Source: Rhyacichthys aspro
Lineage: Eukaryota > Chordata > Actinopteri > Gobiiformes > Rhyacichthyidae
Direction of reading: 5' to 3'
Length of the DNA: 64,000 bases
Assembly: GCA_036850595.1 (NCBI GenBank)
Contig: CM072155.1
Location: 5,751,953 to 5,815,952 of the forward strand
Shown: piece after piece, positions 35,804-47,567 of the stretch
Layout: every line of letters starts with the position of its first letter
Position numbering within the stretch: the stretch's first letter is position 1
Position numbers and translations under genes: made by a program
The notes under the pieces: generated by a model
Database searches by the model: none
Told to the model about the DNA's origin: nothing
Seen by the model: the letters and a program-made list of their open reading frames with translations, nothing else

Positions 35804-37726
35804 GATGGTGCGGGCAATGTGGTGGTTGTCTGATCTAAAATCATACGTACCTCAGTCAGTTACATTGCATTTAATAAACGAGTTGCAATGACATTTTCAA
35901 CAGGGGTTCAGAAGTAAGGACAAAACAAATACCAGTGCAATGTGTGTACTCACTGTTACAAACTTTTTATTTTAGGTCATTTTAATTCAACTACTTTAAT
36001 TCAACTCACACTAAGTCTTTAAAGTGAGGATATATCAGGTCAGTAGTGATACGTAGCAGATAACAGGACTTTAGCCCCTTGTATGTTACAAATTCATTAA
36101 ATCGAGTGGTTATAAAATCCCCTATAGCCTTTTTCTAAAATGTTGAACACTTTATTGAAGGGTAGCATTCACTGAAAGAAAACAAAGAAACATAATCATC
36201 CTTTAAAATGCTTAACGGTGCATGACAAAAAGCTGAAAAAGAGCAAAAGGTTGTCCAAATAAATTGACAAAAGAAAAATAATTGAAAAAATCATTTCCAT
36301 TAGTTAAAGGAGCTAACATAAACAGACATAGCTACCACAGTCATGCAGAAATGGTGAGGAGGTTAAATAAGAAGAGGCACTTACGCAATTTGGATTTCAA
36401 CCAGTTCATAACAGTATCTAAGAAGCAAAAAAAGAGAGACTATTAGAAAATCTGCAGAAGATACTTAAAAGCTTAATGAAGACTAAACACAATTCGGTCC
36501 ATTTACTATAAAGATATTCAAAATAATACATATGAGAATATGAGAATATGATTGTTTTTTTATGGACAGTTTAGCCTATGTTAGCCATCTAGCTGGACCA
36601 AAATTGTATTGATTGATGTGAGTGAACAACAAGCTAAAAACAACAACAAATGTTCATGCTAGCCTGGTAATAATCAATATTAATGCTCGGGATTACCTAA
36701 TGTTTGCAGGGCAGATGAATGGCACCATTTTATTAACACATCAGATTCAATACTCACCATTTGTACAGGCTGTAAAGGATGGAAGAAAATAATAGAAAAA
36801 TGTTACAATGCTGCTCAAACTACAGTTACCTGAGTTTGTATGGGGTGTGCCTAAGTCTTACCTTCAGATTGTATATCGAATGCTTTGGCCGTCAAGCACA
36901 TGAACTCATAAAAAGAAACTCTGTTATCAGTTTCGTTTTGACAGTTTGGGCTCATCTGAAAATCAATACAACAATCTCAATCAGGCTTTTTCAACAAAAG
37001 AATAGGCAAATTTGAGTTTAGGAAAACACTGATTATGTCTGATCTTTTGTACTGAGTGGAACACTTACCTTGATGTCATTGCAGTCCTTCAATATGTGTT
37101 TCGCGTCCCTCCCTTTTTTAATCTCATTTTGTAGAGTGCAATACATCACATCCTGCAACAGAAGATGTATTCACTGAATGCAAAGTCAGATCCGAGCCGT
37201 ATTATAATCATTATTACAAAAACTGTTGAACTACCTTGAAAGTTTCAGCGTCCACAAGTGGAATTGTTTCTGTCAAGTTTTTCAATGTAATGTTTATTCC
37301 ACCCTGAAAAGTAAAGAGCAAAACGAGGTGATGACAAAAGCAAAGCCACGATCTATTCTTTATTATAACCAAATGAGGACAAAGTACTGTATTAGAGCAT
37401 GATATTTACCCACTCAGCAGGCTTAAAGTAGTCCTCACATCCTGCAATTATTGAGTGGAGTCTGATTAGAATCATCTGGAAGACAAAATGGAGAAATATC
37501 AGCAATGTTTTAAAAGACACAACTGCATCCTGTTGATAGTGTTTGTTTAAAAAGCTGCTTTTGTCACAGAAAAAATGAATGAAAAATTAGAAAAAGAATC
37601 TTCCATCTGCAAAATGCCATTGTAGCTGCATCACTGCCAACGTTGATAAAAAAGAAAAAAAAAGAAAAGTTATTTAAAGGCACTTACACATAAAAATAAC
37701 AGAGTCTTGGCCCCCCATGATTTCAT
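32710..37726 (-). CDS. flt3lg: Type I membrane cytokine-like protein, candidate FLT3 ligand
   Basis: Twelve exons with agreeing phases: 37688-37726, 37410-37475, 37235-37303, 37069-37152, 36862-36955, 36758-36769, 36385-36417, 35649-35834, 34604-34642, 34423-34520, 33252-33288 and 32710-32825, giving 290 aa. An N-terminal signal peptide (TLLFLCMILIRLHSIIAG) is followed by an ectodomain of about 115 aa with six cysteines and several NxT sites (for example NIT, NLT, NET, NDT), a Ser/Thr-rich stalk with twelve consecutive Thr, one transmembrane helix (LGISLILNVALLLWVVVLYM) and a cytoplasmic tail of about 50 aa. This is the plan of short-chain four-helix ligands FLT3LG, KITLG and CSF1. Human FLT3LG lies near PIH1D1, with CPT1C also on 19q13.33. 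Sequence similarity to mammalian FLT3LG is not obvious by eye and the Cys spacing is shorter, so the name rests on architecture plus synteny. An immune receptor ligand of another family is the main alternative. Confidence 0.6.
35768..35803. repeat. Coding (GTT)12 microsatellite in the cytokine stalk
   Basis: Twelve uninterrupted GTT units on the + strand. In the minus-strand reading frame they are ACA codons, giving twelve consecutive Thr in the predicted O-glycosylated stalk. Length change in whole units keeps the frame. Confidence 0.9.
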
Positions 37727-40700
37727 GCTGCTGCTTTCAACCACGCCGCGTCTGCAAGAAGGCAAACACAGAGCACATGAAGGGAGTTTTTAAACAACAG
37801 GATCAGTCACTATATAAAGTACAACTCATTACCTATTATATAATTCATAATATGGGACATGCTATGACAGAAACACCCCAAACTAGGTGTGGGCATCTGA
37901 GGTCATGTGAGGCCATCAGTCTTACAGTTAAGGCTTGGTACAAAGTGGGTTGTACCACAGGTAGCTGGAAAATGCTTGTGAATCTGAATAACAAAGAACT
38001 TTTTACTTTTTTTTTTTTTACCGTTTTACTGATAAAAGCTAGGCGTGGCAGACCAGACCACTACAAGAATGAACCACAGCTGCAGATAGGGCTTAGATAA
38101 ATGGGAGAAAAATCAAATATGCAATTCTTTTTACTTTTGTTTTTTGATATACATTACAATAAGGACTTTTGAGTTCCCTATCTTCTCCAGAAAATAATTC
38201 AATTGTTTGGTCAACACTGTCCTGGATAAACTGGCCAAGAACATTTTTCAGTAAGTATTATCTATTAAAAGGTGGAATGATTAGTTACTGAACTTGTGGG
38301 TGACACCTGATGGCAAAAGTGCAGATTACAATTCCACAACTCTCACTCTTTTTAGAGCACATGAACCGCTACGGTAGCCCTGCAGGGACATGCTGAAAAA
38401 ATACATTTCTCCTCCAGCAGTGCTCACTTTGTTCCCCCTGGCTACAGTAGGAAGAGAAACAGGAAGTAATTGGACTTCTGCTGGGTTCAATAGAGCTTTA
38501 AAGGTCTATTTTTCCAAGATAAAAATGGTTATCTTGATAAGTTTATTCACATAGGTCTGAGTCATATGTTCCATTTTACTATACAGTATACTACAACATA
38601 TTCAGGTGTATTAAAATTTAGATATAGTTCTATCAAGGGATAAAACATTATGTAATGTTGCTCTATGAACAAGATGTTAGGAAGACAACTCATGCACAAA
38701 ATCTCACGCTATGCAATAGGCATTTGTGCTCCATCGTTTTGGGTGGCTCCATGTGAATGTGGATCGTGACGTAACTTTGTGTCAATGCGCATCGACAACA
38801 ACATGACTGTTGCGTAAATGGCTCATTAAGTAAGTCTGGGTCACTGATAACTACATATTTCACTGCAGCACCTTAAAGTCCACGGTATGGCACACTCGTT
38901 TAACCCTACTTTACATTCAACATGTTTTTAAGAAGGCTACATATTCAATTTGCACTCCGCATGAACAACAAAGGAATGTAGACTGGAAGATAGCAATAAA
39001 TAAGAGCAAACAGCGGGGATTTAATGCCGCTGGGCCATCAGGGACTCCTCATGTTGACAACCAGAGAACACGGGGTCAACCGTCTTGTCTCTAGTCTTAC
39101 ACCATTTCAAGTCCCAGAGGAAGTTATAGTTCTTTAACCTGAAGGTCAAAAGGTCACGAAGGGGAAATAAAGAGGAAGAGCAATTGCATAACTCCCTTTC
39201 CACCTCATTAACATTTTGATCTCTGTCAAAAAAGACACTGCCATGTAGCCTGTATTAGTTAATGTTTGAAAGTGTAGGCAAGTCACTACATGAAAGAAAA
39301 GGAATGACTAACATTAGATGGTCCCAAGCTTGTAAAACTCACTCAAAGAATTAGAGAGAAGAATCAACATTTTGGCTTGACATGCATGTATTTGTTTACA
39401 AGCTAGCAAACCAAAAACTAGCCAAATCTGTTTCGAACTGGCAAAGCTGCTAATGCTAAGACACAAAAGCTAACCCTTTCTGTGTCCCCAGGTTTGTCAA
39501 CTTTTCCAAAAACCTTGGATTGAGATTTGGTGGGGCTGTGGGCTTAATGTTTTTCCCCCATTGAGCAAAAACATTTTAATACCAGGGTCCTTGAGTACTT
39601 ATAATTTCGTAACTCTACATGTGTAGCCTTACCTTACAGGTCATTTGGGACGGTTCTAGGGTTAGAGAGTTTAGCATACTAAGCACCTCATGCACTCATT
39701 GCAGGCTAAGTCGCCAAAAGAAGTATTTTGATAGTTTTGTATTCTTAGTCACAGAAAGTGTCTGGGGGTCCTTTCCCTAGAAAAAAGTGCAGATTACAAT
39801 TCCACAACTCTCACTCTTTTTAGAGCACATGAACCGCTATGGTAGCCCTGCAGGGACATGCTGAAAAAATACATTTCTCCTCCAGCAGTCCTCACTTTGT
39901 TCCCCCTGGCTACAGTAGGAAGAGAAACAGGAAGTAATTGGACTTCTGCTGGGTTCAATAGAGCTTTAAAGGTCTATTTTTCCAAGATAAAAATGGTTAT
40001 CTTGATAAGTTTATTCACATAGGTCTGAGTCATATGTTCCATTGTACTGTACAATATACTACAACATATTCAGGTGTATTAAAATTTAGATATAGTTCTA
40101 TCAAGGGATAAAACATTATGTAATGTTGCTCTATGAACAAGATGTTAGGAAGATAACTCATGCACAAAATCTCACGATCAACAACATGACTGTTGCGTAA
40201 ATGGCTCATTAAGTAAGTCTGGGTCACTGATAACTACATATTTCACTGCAGCACCTTAAAGTCCACGGTATGGCACACTCGTTTAACCCTACTTTACATT
40301 CAACATGTTTTTAAGAAGGCTACATATTCAATTTGCACTCCGCATGAACAACAAAGGAATGTAGACTGGAAGCAATTAAATGGATGCGATAAGACCAAAC
40401 AACCGGAATTTAATGCCATCAGGGATTCCTCACGTTGATCAGAGTTGCAGTTGTTTTCTATTTGTTAATTATTTATGAACTGCCTATTAGTGTTGCTGGT
40501 CTGTTAATTTTTCATCCTCCTGGGTTTTCCCCATATCTGTTTTGTTTAGGCTGTTTTCTACCCATCACTTCCTTCACACAATTCAGCCTCTTAGTCTGTA
40601 TCTGTTTGATATATTGGACAGTGCCAAAAAACCCAAAACACCAATCCAACCGTGCCTACTGGGAACAAATATACAAATGCACCAGTTCTCTATTATTACT

Positions 40701-42889
40701 CCTAAAAAAAATGTGGTCCAGCTTATTTGTCCTATACAACTTTCTCGAAAATGTACTGGCCACTGATTGTGCTGTGTTTTTCAAATTGTATATTCAGTTA
40801 CATACAATAGAGAAGCCGGCGCATTAATACTTCTCCAGTAGATGGAGGGTGTGATACCGACTGGCATCAGACACTAACGGACCGTTCTTATCCTTATTTT
40901 ACTTGATCTTTTGGTGAGGACTGGAGTACTTTGTTGAAAGCTTAAACTGTGCATATGCTTGAATTTCTGTCCTGAATTTGGCACGATTTCTAGTCATATG
41001 ACAATTTTTGAGTAGAGTTTTGTATTTCAGGTTCCTTTGTCACGAGTCCATGTGCTGTGCTGTCTAGGCCATGTTCATTGGGGGGCAAAATTTGCACTCA
41101 AAGAGCAGAAAAAAAGCGTAATAATAACAGACACTAACAGTTTTGATAGGTCCTCCAGGCCTACCGCCAGCTCGGGTCTAACTATCAAAAAGAGCAGGAA
41201 ACACAACATCCTCATTGGCTTGTAAGAAAATATGTAGCCAGTCTCAAGAGGTAACTCACAAAGAGGTAACTCAAAATCATTGACTCACGTCTGCCTTCAA
41301 TATTGACAAAAAAATAAAATAAAAAACAATGCAGGCTACACAAAATCCAAACTTGGCTTAACTTTGTAACAGGAGAGAAATTAGAGAAGGTAGCAATTAA
41401 AATGCGCAAAGAAACAACTCAATATGACGCATGACCTTGTTTGTCTTTGCTTAGTTTTGTGATGTTTTGTTACTTTGAGCTGCACACAGGTCTCAGAGTG
41501 GTCAGTGGTTAAACGACTGCAGGTAGGGGAGAGCACAGTATTCATTTGAGAAAATATCTGTCTGCACAAATCAGTAGAGCCAAACACGGAGAGGATGTTA
41601 CGTTACAGCCAAACCCATCAGGAAGAGAGGACCAACACGAAGAGATGCAGACTGTGTGATGCTGTGTGTCTGTGCTTTCAAGCTCTTTACGCCGCTCTCT
41701 GAGCTCTCTGTGGTTACCCACAGTGCTGAGCTTTTCAGGTCAATCAGTTGCATTTCAAAGTACACTGTGTCCATCCACTCAAACAGTGACAAATCCAAAT
41801 CACCCCCATCAAAGCTGTTAGGTTGAATGAGAAATGAGAACACTCGCGCTGAACTCCGCCACCAGTTCGTGCATGTATTCGTGTAGGCCTGAATCCGCGG
41901 GGATGCTGCGCTGGGCGGACAGCTCTCTCGGGTGTTTGAAGTAGAGAAAGGCGGGTGTAGCTACGTTGTTTGAGAGTATTTCCAGTCGCAGCTGTAGCTA
42001 AAATACATCTGTGTCTGAAGTGTCTGCGGTGACAGTGGATTGGCGGAGGCACAGGAGGCGGGGAGACAGTGGACGCAGTCAGTGGGTGGCACGTTTACAG
42101 GAGGGGCCGTCATTGGTAAATCTACAGGCTCAAAGTCAAACACGGTCAATAACAGTGCTTTCGGAACAGAAGCAGCCAGTGCACAGACAGCCTCATCAGA
42201 CACGATGCATCAATTAGCTCGAAATTATGATTTTCTTTCTTTTTTTTTCTTTTTGTGCCGCGTGCCACAGATTATGTCTCCGTGTGCACACAGTGACACA
42301 CGGGCCTAGGTTTGCCAACCCCAAAGGTATTTTAAAAAGACTATAATAATATATAGGCTAAACTACTAGCTTATTTGCCAATGCCACAACCAAAAGTTAT
42401 GCAACTAAGTGCCTCTTTAAAAGCTGAAATTAAATACAAGAGAATAGTACAGTGCTGTGCATAAGTTTTAGTCAAGTGTCAATATAAAAGTATGTTTGTT
42501 TTCATTAGTGAAATCAATCAATAACTGGTGTGGACAGCAACAGTTCGAGCAGTTTCACTTTCTCAGTTTTTTAAGGATCTGGACAGGTTCTGATCCAACA
42601 TTTGGAGAATCCCAGACAAAACCAGGTCTCACTCTCAATATTTAAGTATTTGGGTTTTTTTACAAACGCCAAGTGGGTGGAAAGACAGAAAACTTCAGTA
42701 CTGAGAGTGATTAGTAAAGGAATACAAATAAACATGCAACACTCAACGTCACGCCACGTGCGGTGACCCAGCTCGGCCGCAAGGCACTGATCAGAAAAAC
42801 TCACACATACATCAACTCACATCATCAACAGGTTTTGCATTGCCTTTTAGACTTATTCACAAATGAAAAATCTGTAAAAATGAAGGTAC
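37727..42889. other. Region upstream of the flt3lg-like coding exon
   Basis: The exon with the ATG continues upstream to an acceptor (TTCTTGCAG at about 37752), so a 5' exon lies further out. The only features I can support here are the direct duplication of 38315-40440 and a GC-rich patch near 41,900-42,120. On the minus strand that patch has CCAAT boxes (CGCCAATCC, CCAATGACGG) and a GC box, and it could be promoter-like. Frames such as 40435-40827 and 42040-42309 lack support. Confidence 0.4.
38315..40440. repeat. Direct duplication of about 0.7 kb, copies 1,468 nt apart
   Basis: Sequence starting AAAAGTGCAGATTACAATTCC at 38315 recurs nearly identically from 39783. Copy 1 runs to about 38989 and copy 2 to about 40372, with weaker similarity for a further 70 nt. 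Copy 2 lacks about 84 nt present in copy 1 at about 38707-38790 (GCTATGCAATAGG to the CATCGAC region). Each copy starts within the dispersed GGTAGCCCTGCAGGGACAT repeat. High identity implies a recent event. Confidence 0.9.
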
Positions 42890-43016
42890 CTTGCTGAGCT
42901 GCTGCAGGCTGGGTCGTCTCTCGTGCTCCCGGACTGCAATCATCTTCTGTACATTTTACTTTCGCTTTCAGACTTTCTGTACTCCGTCGCCGTTCCCTCC
43001 TCCTCGGTGACTTCAT
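42890..43016 (-). other. Candidate 5' exon with a short basic ORF
   Basis: On the minus strand an ATG at 43016 opens 42 codons (MKSPRRRERRRSTES..., ending PAAAQQ) up to CAGCAAG followed by GTACCT, a plausible donor. I do not recognise the peptide. If this donor joins the acceptor at about 37752, the frame continues for nine codons and stops at a TGA overlapping the ATG of the cytokine-like gene (ATGA). It would then be an upstream ORF. The pairing is inferred only. It could equally be an unrelated exon. Confidence 0.3.
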
Positions 43017-43374
43017 TACGGACTTTCCAAACGATTATCTTTCTAGGTCTTCAAATAAACTCAACTAGCTAAACATTATGAGCTGTCGAACGCATTTGCA
43101 CTGAAGACACGAGATTAGGTATAATCTGGTTTGTAGTTTATTGTAACTTCAGACAGTTTGATTTAAAGCAGGACCTTAGCTGGGGCTGAGACAGACACTA
43201 ATTTACTTTTAAATAGAACTTAGGTTATGAAATGTCATATTTCTTTGGATTGTAGCCTACATAGCCTAGAAAGATTAGCTCTGTTTGATTTCAGCTACAT
43301 TAAAACATCACATGCTGTTAATTGATTTGCACTAGTAAAAAAGTGAACTTCTTCAAGTATTCTGATGATATCTC

Positions 43375-43801
43375 TAGACCTGCAACTAACGATTATGTCT
43401 ATAATCAATAAATCTGCTATTTCTTTATTTCTTTTTTGATTAATCGATTCATAATTGGAAAGCGAAGCATGTGTAAATGCATGGGGTGGACTAACAAAAG
43501 TTAAGTGGTCAAAAAACTTTGTGTGTTCCTGTTAATGATAATACAACAAACAAATCACACCCATTTTTACAGAAATCTGAACCAGATGAAGCCATAAATA
43601 CGCCACAGGATCTGTGGGTAAAGCATAAAGATGTATACACAAAATTTACATCTCTTTTACTGTGGATTAACTGCTCTGTTTTAGTAATAAATCCTCTGTG
43701 TATGAATACCCCAGATAGCGATTCATTGATTATTAAACTAGTTGACTGTTATTTTAACAATCTGTTATAATCGATCAATCCAATTAGTTGTTGCAGCCCT
43801 A
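43375..43801. mobile_element. MITE with GCTGCAACTAA-type inverted ends
   Basis: Left end TAGACCTGCAACTAACGATT. The right end in reverse complement is TAGGGCTGCAACAACTAATT. The interior has AATCGATT-rich sequence. This resembles an abundant teleost non-autonomous DNA transposon group ('agggctgcaactaacgatta'). No coding capacity. Confidence 0.7.
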
Positions 43802-46415
43802 GATGTCATTATTTTCAGTGAGCCTTAAGATATTAGGACACTTTATTTCACAAACCCACTGGCAGATGAAAATTGCCAGTTTATTTTTCCAATGTATTAT
43901 ATAAACTAAATTAGAACTACAATTGTGTATTCGAACATGAGCCACTAAAAATGCTCCAAAAAACATGACCTTTTCAGACCACAACCTAAGTACACTAAAG
44001 AGGCACATGTTCCCCTCTGAAGCTACAGCATCAGGTTGAATATAAAAGCTGTAAAAATGAAAGGACAAATGCATTACACTGGGGACAAGAGGAACATGAA
44101 CATGTCGGGACATCAGACGGAATGTGAAAGTGGGACAGTCCTCGTTAAATAGGGACACATGGTCATCCTAAATGTGTGGGAAGTACATAGTTCACTATTT
44201 AAACACTATTTAAACCCTTATTGCACAGGAGCCAGACTAATAAAGAGACACACTAGTGAATAAAAATATTACCACTGAGTCTTGAGTTTGACCAGTTTTT
44301 AATGTTTCATTTAACAATCCTCACACTGGTCGCTGTCAATCAACGTGTATAGCCCCCAGCCCCCCACCCCCAAGTCCCGCCTCTCTCCAAATTCTTGGTT
44401 TTTGATTGGTTTGATTCGTTCACACATGCATGACTGACTGGAGCCTTGTTTATTAAATTATACATAATTAATCAAGGGTAGATCCAGCTCTGACTAAACT
44501 TAATATCATACAAAATTAAAAGAATTAAAAGCTATTTTTTTCCAACTCACAGTGAGCTTTGATTATAGTAATTTTATTATTAACAATTACAATTTAATTA
44601 ACCTTAACCATCTGTCTGTTTGCATTAGTTTCTTGGATGGAAAACAGATGGCTATGTTGAAATCACCATGCATACTAGCTACAGAAATTAAATGTAGCTT
44701 TTATCGTTAGAGTAAAATATAAAACGCTTACAAAACACACAAGAGAGCAATGCATTATTATGTTTTTATTTTCATTTACATGTCACTTTACTTCTCAATG
44801 TCTACAACATCCACATAAATAAGTTTATGAATGATTCAGAGCTGACAAGTCTTTCTTTAGACCCAGATCAGTACAGAAGTAGAAACCAATACTTTAGTTA
44901 AAAGATAACCATCAAATAGAAGTAAAACTCATCAGAGAGAAATACACAGTAAAAACGTAACCTGCAGCGAAATGCTAGACTGTAACTGTTTTGCTGGTGG
45001 CTTATTGTCCAAACTGAAGAAAACAGGAGCCGTCGATCCATCCCATAATATTACTGTATACGAGGCAAGGTGGAGAAGACTGAGGCACGGTAACGGTTTT
45101 GCTTACTGTAACTAAGCAGCAGAAAGAGTAAACATTAGCATTAGATTAAAAACTGTATAAAAGTGAAGGATGTTAGTGAAGTTCAAGACCCATTTCCTAA
45201 AACGGCAAAGTAAGGTCTGTATAAAAAAATACAGTGTAGTTAGTTTATCAAAATTGACTTGAGAGGTAGAGTAGTTGTTAGTGTGCACTGCTGTTGGTGA
45301 TCACCTGTGGAAGAGTGAGAGCCCTGACAGTCGACAGTTCAGAAAACGAGCCGCTGCAAGTTACTGTAAACTGAGGTCTGGGTGGGAACATACTAATGCT
45401 GCACTGCCAACATCTCTAGTTCATCTTTCAAGTTAAGAGTATACAGATGTAGTGGTAAAATGAACACCACACGCAACCCGATGTTTGGATGTAGTATAGT
45501 ATGTTCTCCTTAAATATTCCAAATGAGAATGAGTCACAGTGTTTCTTCTTTACACTACCACATGAGTTAGCTTATAGTGTATGATGTCCGTGCTGACCGG
45601 GTAACATTCAAACGCAGTTTACAGTAAAGTCTTCTTAAAGAATTGCATTGATTGAGTGATTGCATTGAATGAATACTTGAATCCAGGCACACATTTAAAG
45701 ATGAACCAGGCATGAGTTGCTGCGTAAGATAATTGTTAGGCATTTGTTAGGGGAAAAGTACCGTAGCTTCCAGAGCAGTGTAGAGGGTGGGCTGAGCTGA
45801 AGACAATGAATCAGCCTTTTTCCTCTTTCACTTTCTCAATGTTTAAAGCTGCAAAAAATGTTCACTTTCTTCCCTTGTATTTCATATGCATGACTGTGAA
45901 TACAACACCACTATTATACAATAGTCAGCTATTCATATTTCAGTGCCTTGTAGAAGCAAATGACAATGTAACAATCAAAGCCAACAGTAGCCACTAGATT
46001 AGCAAGATTCTTATTACAGTCTGTTTTACATATATGGTCTAGAAATCAGCCTAACCTTTTTTTTTTACACCTGTTTTTCTGTCTAATTCTCATTTGTGAG
46101 AATGATGTAGCTGTTTGCAGGCACCTGTTATTAAAAACACACAGCAATTTAATGTGACAGCCCTACAGCTGTAATTCAAAATAAATTTAATTCTAGCATA
46201 AAGCATGTGTTGGTTAGATAAGGTCTTAAACACAGCTTTAAAGAAAGAGTCATGTCCAAATAATAAATTGGGGTATGGGCAATACACCAAATTATGATAT
46301 GAATTGGACAATACATATTTTTGTCCAATTATATATGTATTAGATGTATATAACTGAACAGAAAAGCATTTTACTGTTTGGTCTAAAAAAACAATAACAT
46401 GCTAATATAAGCGGG

Positions 46416-46737
46416 GTGCACGGTAGCAGAGTGGTTAGCGCTCCTGCTTCACAGCAAGAAGGTCGTGAGTTCGAATCCCGGCCAACTCAAACATCATTGG
46501 CATCATCATCATCTCCGGCTTCCTCCCACCATCCAAAGACATGCATGTATAGGTGAATTGGTGACTCTAATTGGACTAGTGGATGAATGTGAGAGTGAAT
46601 GGTTGTCTGTCAATGTCTGCGTCTAAGTGTCAGGCCTGCGACGAACTGTCCAGGGTGTACCCCGCCTAAGGCCCAAAGCTCCAGCCACCCGCGACCCCAC
46701 GAGTGGGATAAGAAGATGAATGAATGAATGCTAATAT
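46416..46737 (+). mobile_element. tRNA-derived SINE-like element
   Basis: It begins GTGCACGGTAGCAGAGTGGTTAGCGCTC, where TGGTTAGCGCTC resembles a tRNA A box region, and continues with GAGTTCGAATCCCGG (B box). The body contains GGCTTCCTCCCACCATCCAAAGACATGCATG and the tail CACGAGTGGGATAAGAAGATGAATGAATGAATG. The order matches the widespread teleost repeat of this type. It is not a functional tRNA because no tRNA cloverleaf closes. Confidence 0.8.
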
Positions 46738-46794
46738 GAGCATTTTATTGTTTTATAGATTTGAGTGTTACCTACAAACAGAAATCTTCTGGTA

Positions 46795-47110
46795 CTACTA
46801 AATGTGTTAGTATGTGTAGTTTTTGGCCCTCTGGTGGTGAAAGTGTAGATTGCAATTCCATACCACACATTCCTTTTTAGAGCATGTGAACAGCTATGGT
46901 AGCCCTGCAGGGACATGTTATTTTCTATAAACAAACCCAGTGGAAATGGGTCCAATTTAGTTTATTTATTCCCTAAGCTTCATGGAAAAATGTGTAAAAA
47001 GTGTGTAAAAAGAAACATGATAGTACTTCTTTTCCATTTGAAAGAGGAAGCTATGAAACTTGCACTGGGTTCTGTGTCTATTTTTCCAAGATTAACAAAC
47101 GTAGACTTAT
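46795..47110. repeat. Copy of dispersed GGTAGCCCTGCAGGGACAT repeat
   Basis: Contains TCTGGTGGTGAAAGTGTAGATTGC, AGCTATGGTAGCCCTGCAGGGACAT, AACAAACCCAGTGGAAATGGGTCC, and CACTGGGTTCTGTGTCTATTTTTCCAAGAT in the family's order. Confidence 0.75.
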
Positions 47111-47567
47111 TTTGATGTAATTACACTCTATTGTGTGATCATTATTCAAGATGTAAATGAATTTGTAGTTTTTGTATTTGTTAAGATACTATGATTGGTC
47201 CAATTAAGTCAAAAATTTAAATCCCTTATGTTATAATAGACTAAAAAACGAAATTAAATTACACTAACAACATGTATTTGACTGCTTCCGTCTGAAAAAT
47301 CCACCCCTAATAGCTTCATATTCTCGGACAGTAAGGATAAAAAGTATTTTAAGCCCGGGTTACTACATTCATTACATGAGTCATATCCACGAGCGGTTGT
47401 TTTCTTCTCTTTTCTTTGATAGCGGAGAAAATGCAGACAGATCCCCGTCTGATAAGTTTCTGTTGTGTCTTGTTGTGTCTTAAATGGTATCGTACACATA
47501 AACAAAGGTCAACGTGAGGCCTTTGCTAGTCTGTTGTGCCTACATGTTGTGTCACTGTCCACCATCT

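Larger units (their letters stand above)
43802..47567. other. Spacer and probable cpt1 3' UTR
   Basis: No exon was recognised. Part may be the 3' UTR of cpt1, whose stop is at 47568, but several minus-strand AATAAA sites make the end uncertain. It contains a tRNA-derived SINE-like copy (46416-46737) and a dispersed repeat copy (46795-47110). Confidence 0.4.

Noticed and set aside
37717..38100. 127-codon + strand ORF
   Set aside because: Antisense to the first coding exon of the flt3lg-like gene, and no recognisable motif.
40435..40827. 130-codon + strand ORF with hydrophobic start
   Set aside because: No splice or homology support. It overlaps the end of a duplicated noncoding segment and has AT-driven composition.
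42040..42309. 89-codon ORF starting MAEAQEAGRQW in the GC-rich patch
   Set aside because: It runs through a poly-T tract without splice signals. The patch is better read as possible promoter-like sequence.
42448..42640. Tc1-like element suggested by ACAGTGCTGTGCATAAGTTTTAG
   Set aside because: Only one end resembling a Tc1-type terminus was seen. No opposite terminus could be located, so it is not listed as an element.
46434..46500. Possible tRNA gene (A-box and B-box-like sequence)
   Set aside because: The match is to the tRNA-derived head of a SINE-like repeat. No cloverleaf, and the SINE body follows directly.
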